NCBI RefSeq assembly: GCF_015752155.1
Contig: NZ_JADOVI010000016.1
Coordinates: 1-64,000, forward strand
From: Cryobacterium sp. MP_M3
GTDB taxonomy: Bacteria; Actinomycetota; Actinomycetes; Actinomycetales; Microbacteriaceae
DNA length: 64,000 nucleotides
Reading direction: 5' to 3'
This document shows, in pieces, positions 31,989 to 40,910 of this stretch. The notes beneath the pieces were generated by a model, which was given only the letters and a program-made list of their open reading frames with translations, was not told the origin of the DNA and did not search any database. Within the stretch, counting starts at the first letter, position 1. Each line of letters starts with the position of its first letter. The position numbers and the translations under genes are program-made.

Positions 31989-34112
31989 GTGACACCAGAG
32001 GGAACCGGCCCCGCGCCAGAAACACGATCGCCCAAGCGATGGATCATCGGCGACCCGCTCTCGACCGAGCACCTCGAGGGCCAGCTGCTGCCCAAGCACC
32101 TCGCCCTGCCGATCTTCGCCAGCGACCCGCTGTCGAGCGTGGCCTACGCGCCGCAAGAGCTCCTGATGATCCTCACCCTCGGCGGGCTCGCGTTCCTGAG
32201 CTTCGCCCCGTGGGTCGCGGCCGTCGTCGTTCTCCTCCTCGTCGTGGTGGTCGCCTCCTACCGCCAGCTGATCAAGGCCTACCCCTCCGGCGGCGGTGAC
32301 TACGAGGTCGCCTCGAAGAACCTCGGCGAGAAGGCCGGACTGCTCGTGGCCTCCGCCCTGCTCGTCGACTACGTGATGACCGTCGTCGTCTCGGTGGCCA
32401 GCGGCGTGGACAACATCATTTCCGCGTTGCCGATGCTGGCCGGATTCCGCGTCGAGATCGCCGTCGTCTTCGTGATCCTGCTCGCGGCGGTCAACCTCCG
32501 TGGCGTCGCCGAGTCGAGCAAGGCGTTCGCGATCCCGACCTACCTGTTCATCGCGAGCGTGTTCCTGCTCGTGGTCGTCGGTCTCGCCCGGGTCGCCCTG
32601 GGCGACGCCCCCGTCGCCGAGTCGGCGGGGTTCGACGTGCAGGCCCAGAACCTGGCCCAGTCGGCCTTCATCCTGCTGCTGCTGCGCTCATTCGCCAGTG
32701 GGTGCAGCGCGCTCACCGGCGTCGAGGCGATCGCCAACGGAGTGCCCGCGTTCAAGCATCCGAAGGTCAAGAACGCGCAGCGCACCCTCGTGCTGATGGG
32801 CGGGATCGCGATCACCCTGTTCGTCGGCCTGACCGCGCTCGCCCTGATCACCAAGGTGCACTACGCCGAGAACCCCTGCGACCTGATCGGCTGGGACGAG
32901 TGCGCGACCTCTCCACAGCGGAGCCTGATCGCGCAGATCGCAGCCGCCACCTTCGGCAACAACTCGATCATGTTCTTCGTGCTGCAGGCCGCGACCGCCG
33001 CGGTGCTGCTGCTGGCGGCCAACACGGCCTTCAACGGCTTCCCGCTGCTCGGCTCGGTGCTGGCGAAGGACTCCTACGCCCCCAAGTCCCTGAGCACCCG
33101 CGGCGACCGCTTGATCTACTCCAACGGCGTGCTGCTCCTGGCCCTGTTCGCCTGCCTGATCATCATCGTCTACCAGGCGAACCTCACGGTGCTGATCCAG
33201 CTGTACATCATCGGCGTCTTCGTGTCCTTCACGCTCGGCCAGACCGGCATGGTGAAGCACTGGCTCACGCTCCTCAAGACGAATCCGCCGAACCGCGGCT
33301 CGATCATCGCGAGCCTGTCGATCAACGGTTTCGGCGCCCTGCTCACCGGCGTCGTGCTGATCGTCGTGACCATCACCAAGTTCACCCATGGCGCCTGGCT
33401 CGTCTTCGTGATGATGCCGGTGCTCTTCACGTTGATGCTCGGCGTCAACCGGTACTACCGGGACGTCGCCAAGGAGATCGAAGTCGACCCGGAGACCACC
33501 TTCGGTTCCCAGGGCGACCACGCGATCGTGCTCGTCGGCAAGATGCAGAAGCCCGTGCTCAAGGCTCTCGACTACGCGATCGCCGCCCGCCACGAGGGCA
33601 TCGAGGCCGTGCACATCTCGATCGACGAGGAAGAGACCAAACAGCTCAAACGCGACTGGGTCAGGCAGAACATCCAGGTGCCGCTGCGGATCGTGCAGTC
33701 GCCCTACCGTGACATCAGCTGGCCCCTGATCAGCTACATCAAGGACCGCCGCGTGGACCACGGCTCCGAGGTCATCACCATCTACACGCCGATCTACATC
33801 GTCGGACACTGGTGGGAGGGCCTGCTCCACAACCACAAGGCCCGGCGCCTGCGCCAGAAGCTCATGCTCGTGCACGGCGTCACCATTGCGCTGGTGCCGT
33901 GGCTGCTCGACTCCTCCGAGCTCATCTACGGCCGCCGCTCCCGGCCGATCCCCGGCCAGGATCGTCGCGGCGAGCCCGTGCGTCCCCGTCCGATCCCACG
34001 CAAGCCGCTCGCCCCCGCGACCAAGGAGATCCCCGTTCGGCCCACGCCGGTGGTCGGCGTGACCCCGCCTCAGTCCCGGCCGTCCGCCGCGCGACGCCGC
34101 AAGCGCAAGTAG
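31989..34112 (+). CDS. APC-superfamily permease, KimA-like potassium importer
   Basis: 707 residues from GTG 31989. It follows B. subtilis KimA (YdaO) closely: FASDPLSSVAYAPQELLMIL, SYRQLIKAYPSGGGDYEVASKNLGEKAGLLVASALLVDYVMTV, FASGCSALTGVEAIANGVPAFKHPKVKNAQRTL, AANTAFNGFPLLGSVLAKDSYAPKSLSTRGDRLIYSNG, FTLGQTGMVKHWL. Twelve membrane helices (about 50-480) precede a cytoplasmic domain (about 520-660) that in KimA binds cyclic di-AMP. A basic proline-rich tail of 45 residues is extra. KimA is a high-affinity proton-coupled K+ importer; whether this one is controlled by c-di-AMP is inferred. No riboswitch fits in the leader. Confidence 0.85.
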   Translation: MTPEGTGPAPETRSPKRWIIGDPLSTEHLEGQLLPKHLALPIFASDPLSSVAYAPQELLMILTLGGLAFLSFAPWVAAVVVLLLVVVVASYRQLIKAYPSGGGDYEVASKNLGEKAGLLVASALLVDYVMTVVVSVASGVDNIISALPMLAGFRVEIAVVFVILLAAVNLRGVAESSKAFAIPTYLFIASVFLLVVVGLARVALGDAPVAESAGFDVQAQNLAQSAFILLLLRSFASGCSALTGVEAIANGVPAFKHPKVKNAQRTLVLMGGIAITLFVGLTALALITKVHYAENPCDLIGWDECATSPQRSLIAQIAAATFGNNSIMFFVLQAATAAVLLLAANTAFNGFPLLGSVLAKDSYAPKSLSTRGDRLIYSNGVLLLALFACLIIIVYQANLTVLIQLYIIGVFVSFTLGQTGMVKHWLTLLKTNPPNRGSIIASLSINGFGALLTGVVLIVVTITKFTHGAWLVFVMMPVLFTLMLGVNRYYRDVAKEIEVDPETTFGSQGDHAIVLVGKMQKPVLKALDYAIAARHEGIEAVHISIDEEETKQLKRDWVRQNIQVPLRIVQSPYRDISWPLISYIKDRRVDHGSEVITIYTPIYIVGHWWEGLLHNHKARRLRQKLMLVHGVTIALVPWLLDSSELIYGRRSRPIPGQDRRGEPVRPRPIPRKPLAPATKEIPVRPTPVVGVTPPQSRPSAARRRKRK

Positions 34113-34115
34113 CCC

Positions 34116-34535
34116 GTGCGGCTCGCTCCGGCGGTCTTCCTCGGCGGTGTCGTCGGAACCGCCCTGCGTTTCGGCACAGACCTTGTGCTGCCGCATTCCG
34201 CCGAACAGTTCCCGGCCGGCACCCTCGTGGTCAACACCCTCGGCGCGTTCGTGCTCGGCTGGCTGGTTGCCGGCCTCTGGACCCGGCCGGTGGTGCCGCA
34301 GTGGATCAAGGCGGCGCTCGGCCCCGGCCTGCTCGGTTCGTTCACGACCTTCTCCGCGGTGATGGTCTCGCTGGTCGGCCTGGCCTCCGCCGGCTCCTGG
34401 GCGCTGGCCGCCGCCTACCTCGCTGCCACCCTCGCGCTCGGGCTGCCGGCCGCCGCGCTCGGCCTCTGGCTGGGCAACCCGCTGGCCCACCGGCCGGGCG
34501 GGCGCGCGGCGACGGATGCCGGGGGTGCCCCGTGA
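34116..34535 (+). CDS. crcB: CrcB/FluC fluoride channel subunit 1
   Basis: 139 residues, GTG start three bases after the permease gene. Four hydrophobic helices and the family motifs GGVVGTALRFG, GTLVVNTLGAFVLGWL and GLLGSFTTFSAVM are present. Fluc channels export fluoride as dual-topology dimers; many Gram-positives encode two paired subunits that form a heterodimer. The next gene overlaps this one by four bases and encodes the second subunit. Confidence 0.9.
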   Translation: MRLAPAVFLGGVVGTALRFGTDLVLPHSAEQFPAGTLVVNTLGAFVLGWLVAGLWTRPVVPQWIKAALGPGLLGSFTTFSAVMVSLVGLASAGSWALAAAYLAATLALGLPAAALGLWLGNPLAHRPGGRAATDAGGAP

Positions 34536-34900
34536 ACGCCGGCCTGGTCGTCGCCGTGCTCGCCTGCGGAGGCGCGGCAGCGGTCATCCGTTACCTGGTC
34601 TCGCGCGCGCTCCCGCTGGGCCCGGGCGGACTGCCGCTCGGCGTTCTCGTGGTGAACGTGGCGGGGTCGCTGATCGGCGGGATCGTGCTCGCTCTCGTCG
34701 AACGTGCCGCGGTCGGCGACGACGTGCGCCTGGTCGTGCTCACGGGCGTCTGCGGCGGGCTGACCACCTTCAGCACCTGGAGCGTCGAGACTGTCGAGCT
34801 GATGCTCAAGGGGCGCTGGCGGGCCGGCCTGGCCGGCCTGGCCGGCAACCTCGTGCTCGGGCTCGGCTTCTGCGCAGCGGGGTACCTGCTCGCCCGGTGA
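34532..34900 (+). CDS. crcB: CrcB/FluC fluoride channel subunit 2
   Basis: 122 residues from GTG 34532, overlapping the first crcB by GTGA. Motifs: CGGAAAVIRYLVSR, GVLVVNVAGSLIGGI and GVCGGLTTFSTWSVETVEL. It pairs with the preceding protein to form an antiparallel fluoride channel. The GTGA overlap implies equal, coupled synthesis. No fluoride riboswitch is visible upstream of the pair. The region up to 34937 contains a TGCCCG/CGGGCA inverted repeat (34902-34931) between convergent stops. Confidence 0.9.
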   Translation: MNAGLVVAVLACGGAAAVIRYLVSRALPLGPGGLPLGVLVVNVAGSLIGGIVLALVERAAVGDDVRLVVLTGVCGGLTTFSTWSVETVELMLKGRWRAGLAGLAGNLVLGLGFCAAGYLLAR

Positions 34901-34936
34901 TGCCCGACTGTAGTGCCGCGTCCAGGCCGGGCACTG

Positions 34937-36025
34937 CTAGAGCAGGGCCACGATCTGGCGGGCGATCGTGCGCCCGGCCCGGTGCGCGCCGACCGTGCTC
35001 GCCTGGGGTCCATAACCGGCCAGGAAGATGCGCGGGTCGGTCCAGGACGCCCCGCCGCCGACCGAGAGCCCGCCGGCCTTCTCCCGCAGCTTGAGCGAGG
35101 AGAGGTGGCGCAGTTCGGGCCGGAACCCGGATGCCCAGATGATCGCGTCGGCCTCGGTGAACGTGTCGTCGGGCCAGCGCACGCCGTTCGACTCGATGGC
35201 CGCGAACATCGGCCGGGCCACGAGCAGCCCGCGGTCGATCCCGGCGGCGATCCGGCGGCTGACCGGAACCCCGGTGCCGCTGACGATGCTCGGCAGGGCA
35301 CGCCCGGCCCTGGCGGCCTCGTCTTGCGCGGCGACCGCGGCCGACGCCCCCTCGAGCTCGAGCAGTTCGGTGTGGATCCAGTCGATCGGGCGCCTGGCCG
35401 CCCAACTGAGCTCGGCCGCGACGCCCTCGAGCTCGAGCAGGAACCCGATCGCGCTGGTGCCGCCTCCGACGACCACCACGCGCTGGCCGGCGAATTCGTC
35501 GGCGGAGACGTAGCCGGCCGTGTGCAGCTGCCGCCCCGCGAAACGCTCCGCCCCGGGGTAGTGCGGCACGAACGGGGAACCCCAGGTGCCGGTTGCGTTG
35601 ACGAGGAGCCGGGCCGTGGTGTCCCGGTCGCCGTAGCCCGGCGAGGTCGTCGACACCACGAGGTCCGCCCGGCGGTTGGAGACGGAGCGCACGGTGACCG
35701 GCCGCACGACCTTCAGCCCGAAGTGTTCCTCGTACCGGCGGTAGTAGTCCGCCACGACGTCCCGGGCGGGAAGTGAGCGGTCGGCGGTGTCGAAGCTGAC
35801 GCCGATTTCGCCCATCCCGGGCAGGTCGTTGACCCGGTGTGCGGCGCCGAGGCGCAGGGACCGCCAGCGATGTTGCCAGGCTCCGCCGGCATCCGGGCCG
35901 CGGTCGAAGATCACAAAGTCGCGACCAGGACTAAGCTCGAACTTGCGCAGGTAATAGGCCACCGAAAGGCCGGCCTGACCGGCGCCGACGATGACAACGG
36001 GTACCGTCGCCTCGTTCGCCATCAC
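34937..36025 (-). CDS. FAD/NAD(P)-binding flavin monooxygenase-like protein
   Basis: 362 residues. The N-terminal FAD site is VPVVIVGAGQAGLSVAYYL (8-26), and a second Rossmann motif VVVVGGGTSAIGFLLEL (near 178-195) would bind NADPH. ATGTWGSPFVPHYPG and IIWASGFRPELRHL are typical of the CzcO/flavin-monooxygenase group. It is shorter than Baeyer-Villiger enzymes and lacks an obvious full FxGxxxHxxxW fingerprint (the segment reads FAGRQLHTAGY), so the substrate and even monooxygenation are uncertain. It is a single gene, convergent with crcB. Confidence 0.82.
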   Translation of the reverse strand: MMANEATVPVVIVGAGQAGLSVAYYLRKFELSPGRDFVIFDRGPDAGGAWQHRWRSLRLGAAHRVNDLPGMGEIGVSFDTADRSLPARDVVADYYRRYEEHFGLKVVRPVTVRSVSNRRADLVVSTTSPGYGDRDTTARLLVNATGTWGSPFVPHYPGAERFAGRQLHTAGYVSADEFAGQRVVVVGGGTSAIGFLLELEGVAAELSWAARRPIDWIHTELLELEGASAAVAAQDEAARAGRALPSIVSGTGVPVSRRIAAGIDRGLLVARPMFAAIESNGVRWPDDTFTEADAIIWASGFRPELRHLSSLKLREKAGGLSVGGGASWTDPRIFLAGYGPQASTVGAHRAGRTIARQIVALL

Positions 36026-36085
36026 ACCTCATTCCAGCAGGGTGGCCTGTGAACCGCGTCAGCGGGGGTTCAGGCCCATCATGCT

Positions 36086-36102
36086 AAACTAGCGGCTAGT
36101 TT
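36086..36102. promoter_or_regulatory. Palindrome in the DUF3073 promoter region
   Basis: AAACTAG-CGG-CTAGTTT, perfect 7-bp arms, 72 bases upstream of the DUF3073 start and between divergent genes. TAAACT (36085-36090) could be a -10 hexamer, so the palindrome may be an operator. No local regulator gene is known. Confidence 0.45.
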
Positions 36103-36173
36103 TCACCATTCCGTTCGGCAACTCCCCGGGTGACTCATTCCTCACTCGGCCTGGCATCGTTAGGGGGTCTCGC

Positions 36174-36419
36174 ATGGGGCGCGGCCGTCAAAAAGCAAAG
36201 CACACCAAGGTAGCCCGCGAGCTGAAGTATTTCAGCCCGGACACCAACTACAACGCGCTCGAACGCGAGCTCACGGGGCATCCGGTCGAAGACCCGCGCC
36301 TCGATGAGGACCTGGCGAAGTGGCCGGAATATGAGGCATCCAAGCCCGGCAAGGGTGACGAAGACGACGAGCAATACGTCGACACCTACGCGACGGAAGA
36401 CGAGCAGCGCCGGGCGTGA
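36174..36419 (+). CDS. DUF3073 protein
   Basis: 81 residues. It begins MGRGRQKAKHTKVARELKYFSPDTNYNALERELTG, the well-conserved actinobacterial DUF3073 start, and ends in an acidic tail (DEDDEQYVDTYATEDEQ). The basic N-terminus and acidic C-terminus suggest a nucleic-acid or ribosome partner, but no function is established. In many actinobacteria the gene lies near purM/purF, as here. A hairpin element (36426) and a 72-bp palindrome (36559) follow before convergent purM. Confidence 0.93.
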   Translation: MGRGRQKAKHTKVARELKYFSPDTNYNALERELTGHPVEDPRLDEDLAKWPEYEASKPGKGDEDDEQYVDTYATEDEQRRA

Positions 36420-36425
36420 TGCCGC

Positions 36426-36480
36426 GCGATGCGAAGCATCGCGAAAGGCGGCAGCCCTAAATCCGGCAGCCTCCAGGAGT
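36426..36480. repeat. Hairpin repeat with 7-bp stem and GAA loop, copy 1
   Basis: Stem GCGATGC-GAA-GCATCGC (36426-36442) followed by GAAAGGCGGCAGCC (36443-36456) and, further on, CCAGGAGT. A second copy with a different but equally perfect stem lies at 47771-47817. It starts seven bases after the DUF3073 stop. Confidence 0.7.
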
Positions 36481-36558
36481 GCCACGGCGACCGGCGACCC
36501 CGACCTCGGCGTATCCCCGCGCCCGGTGACCACCGTCGCCCCCATGCCAACGCAAACC

Positions 36559-36630
36559 GCCGAGATCCACCTTTTCGGTCGAGACCGACTGGTGCGCGGG
36601 GCGGTCTCGACCGAAACGGCAGATCTCGGC
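36559..36630. repeat. 72-bp imperfect palindrome, copy A
   Basis: Starts GCCGAGATCC and ends AGATCTCGGC, with inner arms TTTCGGTCGAGACCG and CGGTCTCGACCGAAA around GGTGCGCGGGG. It lies between convergent DUF3073 and purM. Copies B (40911-40982) and C (45282-45353) have the same length and layout. Confidence 0.85.
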
Positions 36631-36679
36631 GAGGGTGTGAGGGCCCGGCCCGCGTCACTGCGCCTGCCACGCGACCGGG

Positions 36680-37783
36680 TCAGCCCGCGTAGCCGCCGAC
36701 CAGGCGCACGGCGCCGCCGTTGACGCCCTTGGCGCCCTGTTCGAAGCCCGACAGGTCGTGTGCCGCGGTCGAGACCCGTCCGGCAACCCAGGCGGGGATG
36801 CCGTCGGTGGCCAGGCGCGCGATGACGGATGACGCGGAGCCGGCCGCGACGACCGCGAACATGCCGATCCCCAGGTTCCAGGTGCCCTCGGAGCTCTCAA
36901 GGGAGGAGCCGGCCATCTCGCTGAGCACCCGGAAGACGGGCGACGGCGACCAGGTGGACCGGTCGACCTCGACCCAGGAGCCGAGCGGCAGCACACGGGC
37001 GAGGTTGGCCGCGATCCCGCCGCCGGTGACGTGGCTGAGCGAGTGCACCGCCCCGGCGAGCTCCGGGTCGGCCAGGACGCTGAGCAAGGGGCCGGTGTAG
37101 AGCCGGGTCGGGGTGAGCAGCACCTCGCCGACGACCCCGCCGAGATCAGCGGAGGTGTCGGTGTAGCCGATACCGCGCTGGGCGAGGATGTGACGCACGA
37201 GCGAGTACCCGTTGGAGTGCAGCCCGGATGACGCGAGTGCGATGACCACGTCACCCGGCATGACCCGTTCGGCGCCGAGCACCTGGTCGGCCTCGACCAC
37301 TCCGGTTGCCGCCCCGGCGACGTCATAGTCGTCGGGTCCGAGCAGACCGGGGTGCTCCGCGGTTTCGCCGCCGACGAGGGCTGTTCCGGTTTCGGAGCAG
37401 GCGCGGGCGATGCCGGCGACGATGTCCGCGATGCGCTCGGGGACCACCTTCCCGCAGGCGATGTAGTCGGTCATGAACAGCGGGCGGGCGCCCACCACGA
37501 CGATGTCGTCGACGACCATGCCGACCAGGTCCTGGCCGATCGTGTCGTGCTTGTCGATGGCCTGGGCGATCGCGACCTTGGTGCCCACGCCATCCGTCGA
37601 CGTCGCCAGCAGCGGGCGACGGTAGGAGGTGAGGAACGACACGTCGTAGAGCCCGGCGAAGCCGCCGAACCCGCCCAGCACCTCGGGGCCGTGGGTCTGG
37701 GAGACGGCGGCCTTCATCAGGGAGACGGCGAGGTCGCCGGCCTGGGTGTCTACTCCGGCCGCCGCGTATGAAGCGTTGCTCAT
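36680..37783 (-). CDS. purM: Phosphoribosylformylglycinamidine cyclo-ligase
   Basis: 367 residues. PurM (AIR synthetase) closes the imidazole ring of purines using ATP. Motifs: SYAAAGVDTQAGD, STDGVGTKVAIA, DLVGMVVDDIVVVGARPLFMTDYIACG, GGETAEHPGL, ALASSGLHSNGYSLVR, HVTGGGIAANLARVLP, NLGIGMFAVV. Length and motifs are normal. The start overlaps the purF stop by four bases, so the two are coupled. Confidence 0.96.
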   Translation of the reverse strand: MSNASYAAAGVDTQAGDLAVSLMKAAVSQTHGPEVLGGFGGFAGLYDVSFLTSYRRPLLATSTDGVGTKVAIAQAIDKHDTIGQDLVGMVVDDIVVVGARPLFMTDYIACGKVVPERIADIVAGIARACSETGTALVGGETAEHPGLLGPDDYDVAGAATGVVEADQVLGAERVMPGDVVIALASSGLHSNGYSLVRHILAQRGIGYTDTSADLGGVVGEVLLTPTRLYTGPLLSVLADPELAGAVHSLSHVTGGGIAANLARVLPLGSWVEVDRSTWSPSPVFRVLSEMAGSSLESSEGTWNLGIGMFAVVAAGSASSVIARLATDGIPAWVAGRVSTAAHDLSGFEQGAKGVNGGAVRLVGGYAG

Positions 37784-39402
37784 TCTTGTCTTCCTGGATC
37801 GCCGATCGGGAACACTACCGGTTTTGCTGGGATGCCGCCCTGGGTCGTTGGTTCTCCGGCCGGGGCGCCGGGGCGGCGCGCAGCCGCTTCGAGCAGGGGC
37901 TCGTACTCCGCGTCGGGTCCGGGGTCACAGCCGTCGGAACCGGCCGGGCGTTCGAGCAGGTTCTTGCCCAGGTGAAGCGCGTCGGGCAGCGGGATCGGGT
38001 AGACCCCGGTGAAGCACGCGGTGCAGAGCTTTTCGCGCGGCTGCTCGGTGGCGGCGATCATGCCCTCAGGGGAGAGGTAACCGAGCGAGTCGGCGCCGAT
38101 GGCCTGTCGCACCTCGTCGACGCCGAGCCCCGTCGCGATGAGTTCCGCCCGGGAGGCGAAGTCGATGCCGTAGAAGCAGGGCCAGGTGATCGGCGGGCTC
38201 GAGATGCGCACGTGCACCTCGGCGGCGCCTGCCTCCCGCAACATGCTGACGAGGGCGCGCTGGGTGTTGCCGCGCACGATCGAATCGTCGACGACGATCA
38301 GGCGCTTGCCCTTGATCACGGCCTTGAGCGGGTTGAGCTTGAGCTTGATGCCGCGCTGGCGGATGGTCTCCGACGGCTGGATGAAGGTGCGGCCGACATA
38401 CGAGTTCTTGACCAGACCCTGGCCGAACGGGATGCCGGACGCCTGCGCGTAGCCGATCGCGGCCGGCGTGCCCGACTCCGGGGTCGGGATGACGAGGTCG
38501 GCCTCGACCGGGTACTCCGCGGCGAGGCGGCGGCCCATCTCCACCCGCGCCTCGTGCACCCCGCGGCCCGCGATGGTGGTGTCCGGCCGAGCCAGGTAGA
38601 CGTATTCGAACACGCAGCCGGCGGGCTTGGACTCGGCGAACCGCTGCGAGCGCAGGCCGTCCTCGTCGATGATGAGCAGTTCGCCCGGTTCGACCTCGCG
38701 CACGAAGCTGGCGCCGACGATGTCGAGGGCCGCGGTCTCGGATGCGACCACCCAGCCGCGTTCGAGACGGCCGAGCACCAGCGGGCGCACGCCCTGCGGG
38801 TCGCGGGCCGCGTACAACGTGGTTTCGTCCATGAAAACGAGGCAGTACGCGCCGCGCAGCCGCGGCAGCACCTCAAGCGCGGTGGCCTCGAGGGTGTGGT
38901 CGAGGTCCCCGGTGAAAAGGGCGGTGATGACGGCGGTGTCCGTCGTGTTGCCGCGGGCGAGTTCACCCTCGACCTTCGGGTAGCGCTCGTGCACGAGCTG
39001 GAGCAGCTCGGCCGTGTTGGTCAGGTTGCCGTTGTGGCCGAGGGCGACGGTTCCGCTCGAAGTGCGGCCGAGGGTGGGCTGGGCGTTCTGCCAGCTCGAG
39101 GACCCGGTCGTGGAGTACCGGGTGTGGCCGACCGCGATGTGGCCGAGGAGAGTGCTCAGCGCGGCTTCGTTGAAGACCTGCGCGACGAGGCCCATGTCCT
39201 TGTAGATGAGGATCTTGGAGCCGTCGCTCGTGGCGATGCCGGCCGATTCCTGACCGCGGTGCTGCAGCGCGTAGAGGCCGAAGTAGCTGAGCTTGGCCAC
39301 CTCCTCGCCGGGGGCCCAGACGCCGAAGACGCCACAGGCATCCTGCGGCCCCTTCTCACCCGGGAGAAGGTCATGACCTAGAAGTCCGTCGCCACCAGCC
39401 AA
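37780..39402 (-). CDS. purF: Amidophosphoribosyltransferase
   Basis: 540 residues, apparent TTG start at 39402 with AAGAGG upstream. PurF makes phosphoribosylamine from PRPP and glutamine, the first step of purine synthesis. A propeptide of 22 residues precedes the nucleophile Cys23 (PQDACGVFGVWAPGEEVA). The PRPP loop is LIVVDDSIVRGNT; cysteines for a 4Fe-4S cluster fit CFYGIDF and CTACFTGVYPIPL. The C-terminal 60 residues are not conserved. It is the second gene of an operon behind a small membrane protein and ahead of purM. Confidence 0.95.
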   Translation of the reverse strand: MAGGDGLLGHDLLPGEKGPQDACGVFGVWAPGEEVAKLSYFGLYALQHRGQESAGIATSDGSKILIYKDMGLVAQVFNEAALSTLLGHIAVGHTRYSTTGSSSWQNAQPTLGRTSSGTVALGHNGNLTNTAELLQLVHERYPKVEGELARGNTTDTAVITALFTGDLDHTLEATALEVLPRLRGAYCLVFMDETTLYAARDPQGVRPLVLGRLERGWVVASETAALDIVGASFVREVEPGELLIIDEDGLRSQRFAESKPAGCVFEYVYLARPDTTIAGRGVHEARVEMGRRLAAEYPVEADLVIPTPESGTPAAIGYAQASGIPFGQGLVKNSYVGRTFIQPSETIRQRGIKLKLNPLKAVIKGKRLIVVDDSIVRGNTQRALVSMLREAGAAEVHVRISSPPITWPCFYGIDFASRAELIATGLGVDEVRQAIGADSLGYLSPEGMIAATEQPREKLCTACFTGVYPIPLPDALHLGKNLLERPAGSDGCDPGPDAEYEPLLEAAARRPGAPAGEPTTQGGIPAKPVVFPIGDPGRQE

Positions 39403-39423
39403 ATCGAAGCCTCTTAACTGTCT

Positions 39424-39819
39424 TTACTCTGAGTTGCCGCTGGAATTCGGGGAGTCGGATGGAGCATCCGGAGCCTCCTGGCCGCTCGGACCATAGGCGC
39501 CCAGTCTATCGACGACGACCGTGGTGGCCGAGCGGCCGGTGACCCGGTCGACGACCATGGCGGCTACGGCGCCGACGGTGACGCCGGCCACGACCCCCGC
39601 GAGCAGCAGGAATCCGAAGACCTGGCTGGGCGCGAACTCCGCATTCCCCGGGAAGGAGACGGTGAGCACGAGGGCGAGGATGGCGCCGACGACGGCGCCG
39701 AGGATCATGAAGTTGAGGTAGCGCGGCGAGCGCCGCATGGTGACCCGGGTCTGATCGACGAGGATCTCGCCTTCGCCGGACTCCGGGACCTGCTGTTCGG
39801 GTTGCTCGGCTGAACTCAC
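39424..39819 (-). CDS. Small two-helix membrane protein upstream of purF
   Basis: 131 residues from GTG 39819; the longer open frame upstream runs through the divergent ribokinase gene and is rejected. A polar N-terminus (SSAEQPEQQVPESGEGEILVDQTRVTMRRSPRYLNF) leads to two hydrophobic helices, MILGAVVGAILALVLTVSF and FGFLLLAGVVAGVTVGAVAAMVV, then an acidic Ser/Pro tail. Similar proteins sit next to purF in other actinobacteria, but I know no function. The stop is 21 bases before purF on the same strand. Confidence 0.75.
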   Translation of the reverse strand: MSSAEQPEQQVPESGEGEILVDQTRVTMRRSPRYLNFMILGAVVGAILALVLTVSFPGNAEFAPSQVFGFLLLAGVVAGVTVGAVAAMVVDRVTGRSATTVVVDRLGAYGPSGQEAPDAPSDSPNSSGNSE

Positions 39820-39886
39820 CCGTCTATTCTCGCACGCGCGCCGGGGCCATCGGCTGGCTTTTCGCGGTCGCTGGCAGACTGGGCAG

Positions 39887-40873
39887 ATGAACAGGATTGC
39901 GGTGCTCGGAAGCGCGAACATGGACCTCGTCGTGCGGCAGCCCCGCCCGGCGAACCCCGGGGAGACGATCATCGGCTCCGCCTTCATGACCGTGCCGGGC
40001 GGCAAGGGCCTGAACCAGGCGGTCGCCGCAGCCCGGCTCGGTGCCTCGGTCGACTTCCTCGGCGCGGTCGGAACGGATGCCTACGGCTCGGAGCTGCGCG
40101 CGCTGCTGGGCTCGGAGGGCATCCGCACGTCGGGTCTCGACACGGCGCCGGGGGCGACCGGGACCGCCCATGTCGCCGTCGTGGACTCCGGCGAGAACTC
40201 GATCGTCGTCGTGCCGGGTGCCAACGCGACGGTGACGGGACTGTCGGAGGCGCAGCGGGAGACGATCGGCGGGGCGTCCCATCTCCTGGTGCAGTGCGAG
40301 CTGCCGGTTTCCACACTCGTGGCCGGCGTCGCCGCCGCGCGGGCGGCCGGAGTGTTCACCGTGTTCACGCCGGCGCCGGTCGTGCCGCTTCCGGACGGGT
40401 TCCTCGCCGGGGTGGACCTGGTCGTGCCCAACCGCCTGGAATCGGCGGCGCTCACGGGCGAGAGCGACCCGGTGCGCGCGGCCGAGGTCCTCAGCGCGGG
40501 CCGCACCTGGGCCATCGTCACCCTCGGCGCGGAGGGCTGCGTCGTCGCCTTCGACGGCAGCGTGCTCGGGCTCGCCCCCGCGCGCCCGGTGCGGGCGGTC
40601 GACACGACCGCCGCCGGGGACACCTTCGTCGGCGCACTCGTCGCGCGACTGGCGGCCGGCTCGGACCGCGCGAGTGCTGCCGGCGTGGATGCGCGTGCCG
40701 GCACCGGCTCAGGCGTGAGTGCCGTTGGGGGCGCGGGGCCCGCCGCCGTCAGCGAGGCGGAGATGATCGACGCGGTGCGCTGGGCGACCGTTGCCTCGTC
40801 CCTGTCGGTCACCCGGCCCGGTGCCACGAGTTCGATGCCGACCCTGGCCGAGGTCACCGCGATCCTCCGCTGA
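39887..40873 (+). CDS. rbsK: Ribokinase-like PfkB carbohydrate kinase
   Basis: 328 residues. Ribokinase phosphorylates D-ribose at O5. The N-terminal PfkB signature is NPGETIIGSAFMTVPGGKGLNQAVAAARLGA; the anion-hole and catalytic base motif is DTTAAGDTFVGAL. Substrate-side motifs GSANMDLVV and GTDAYG match ribokinase. An Ala/Gly-rich insertion (about 262-286) near the end is unusual and makes it slightly long. No ribose transporter gene is adjacent, so the ribose may come from nucleoside turnover, fitting the purine neighbourhood. Confidence 0.88.
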   Translation: MNRIAVLGSANMDLVVRQPRPANPGETIIGSAFMTVPGGKGLNQAVAAARLGASVDFLGAVGTDAYGSELRALLGSEGIRTSGLDTAPGATGTAHVAVVDSGENSIVVVPGANATVTGLSEAQRETIGGASHLLVQCELPVSTLVAGVAAARAAGVFTVFTPAPVVPLPDGFLAGVDLVVPNRLESAALTGESDPVRAAEVLSAGRTWAIVTLGAEGCVVAFDGSVLGLAPARPVRAVDTTAAGDTFVGALVARLAAGSDRASAAGVDARAGTGSGVSAVGGAGPAAVSEAEMIDAVRWATVASSLSVTRPGATSSMPTLAEVTAILR

Positions 40874-40910
40874 GTGCGCCGCGTCCCGACGGCGCCTGGC
40901 GCCTACCCCC

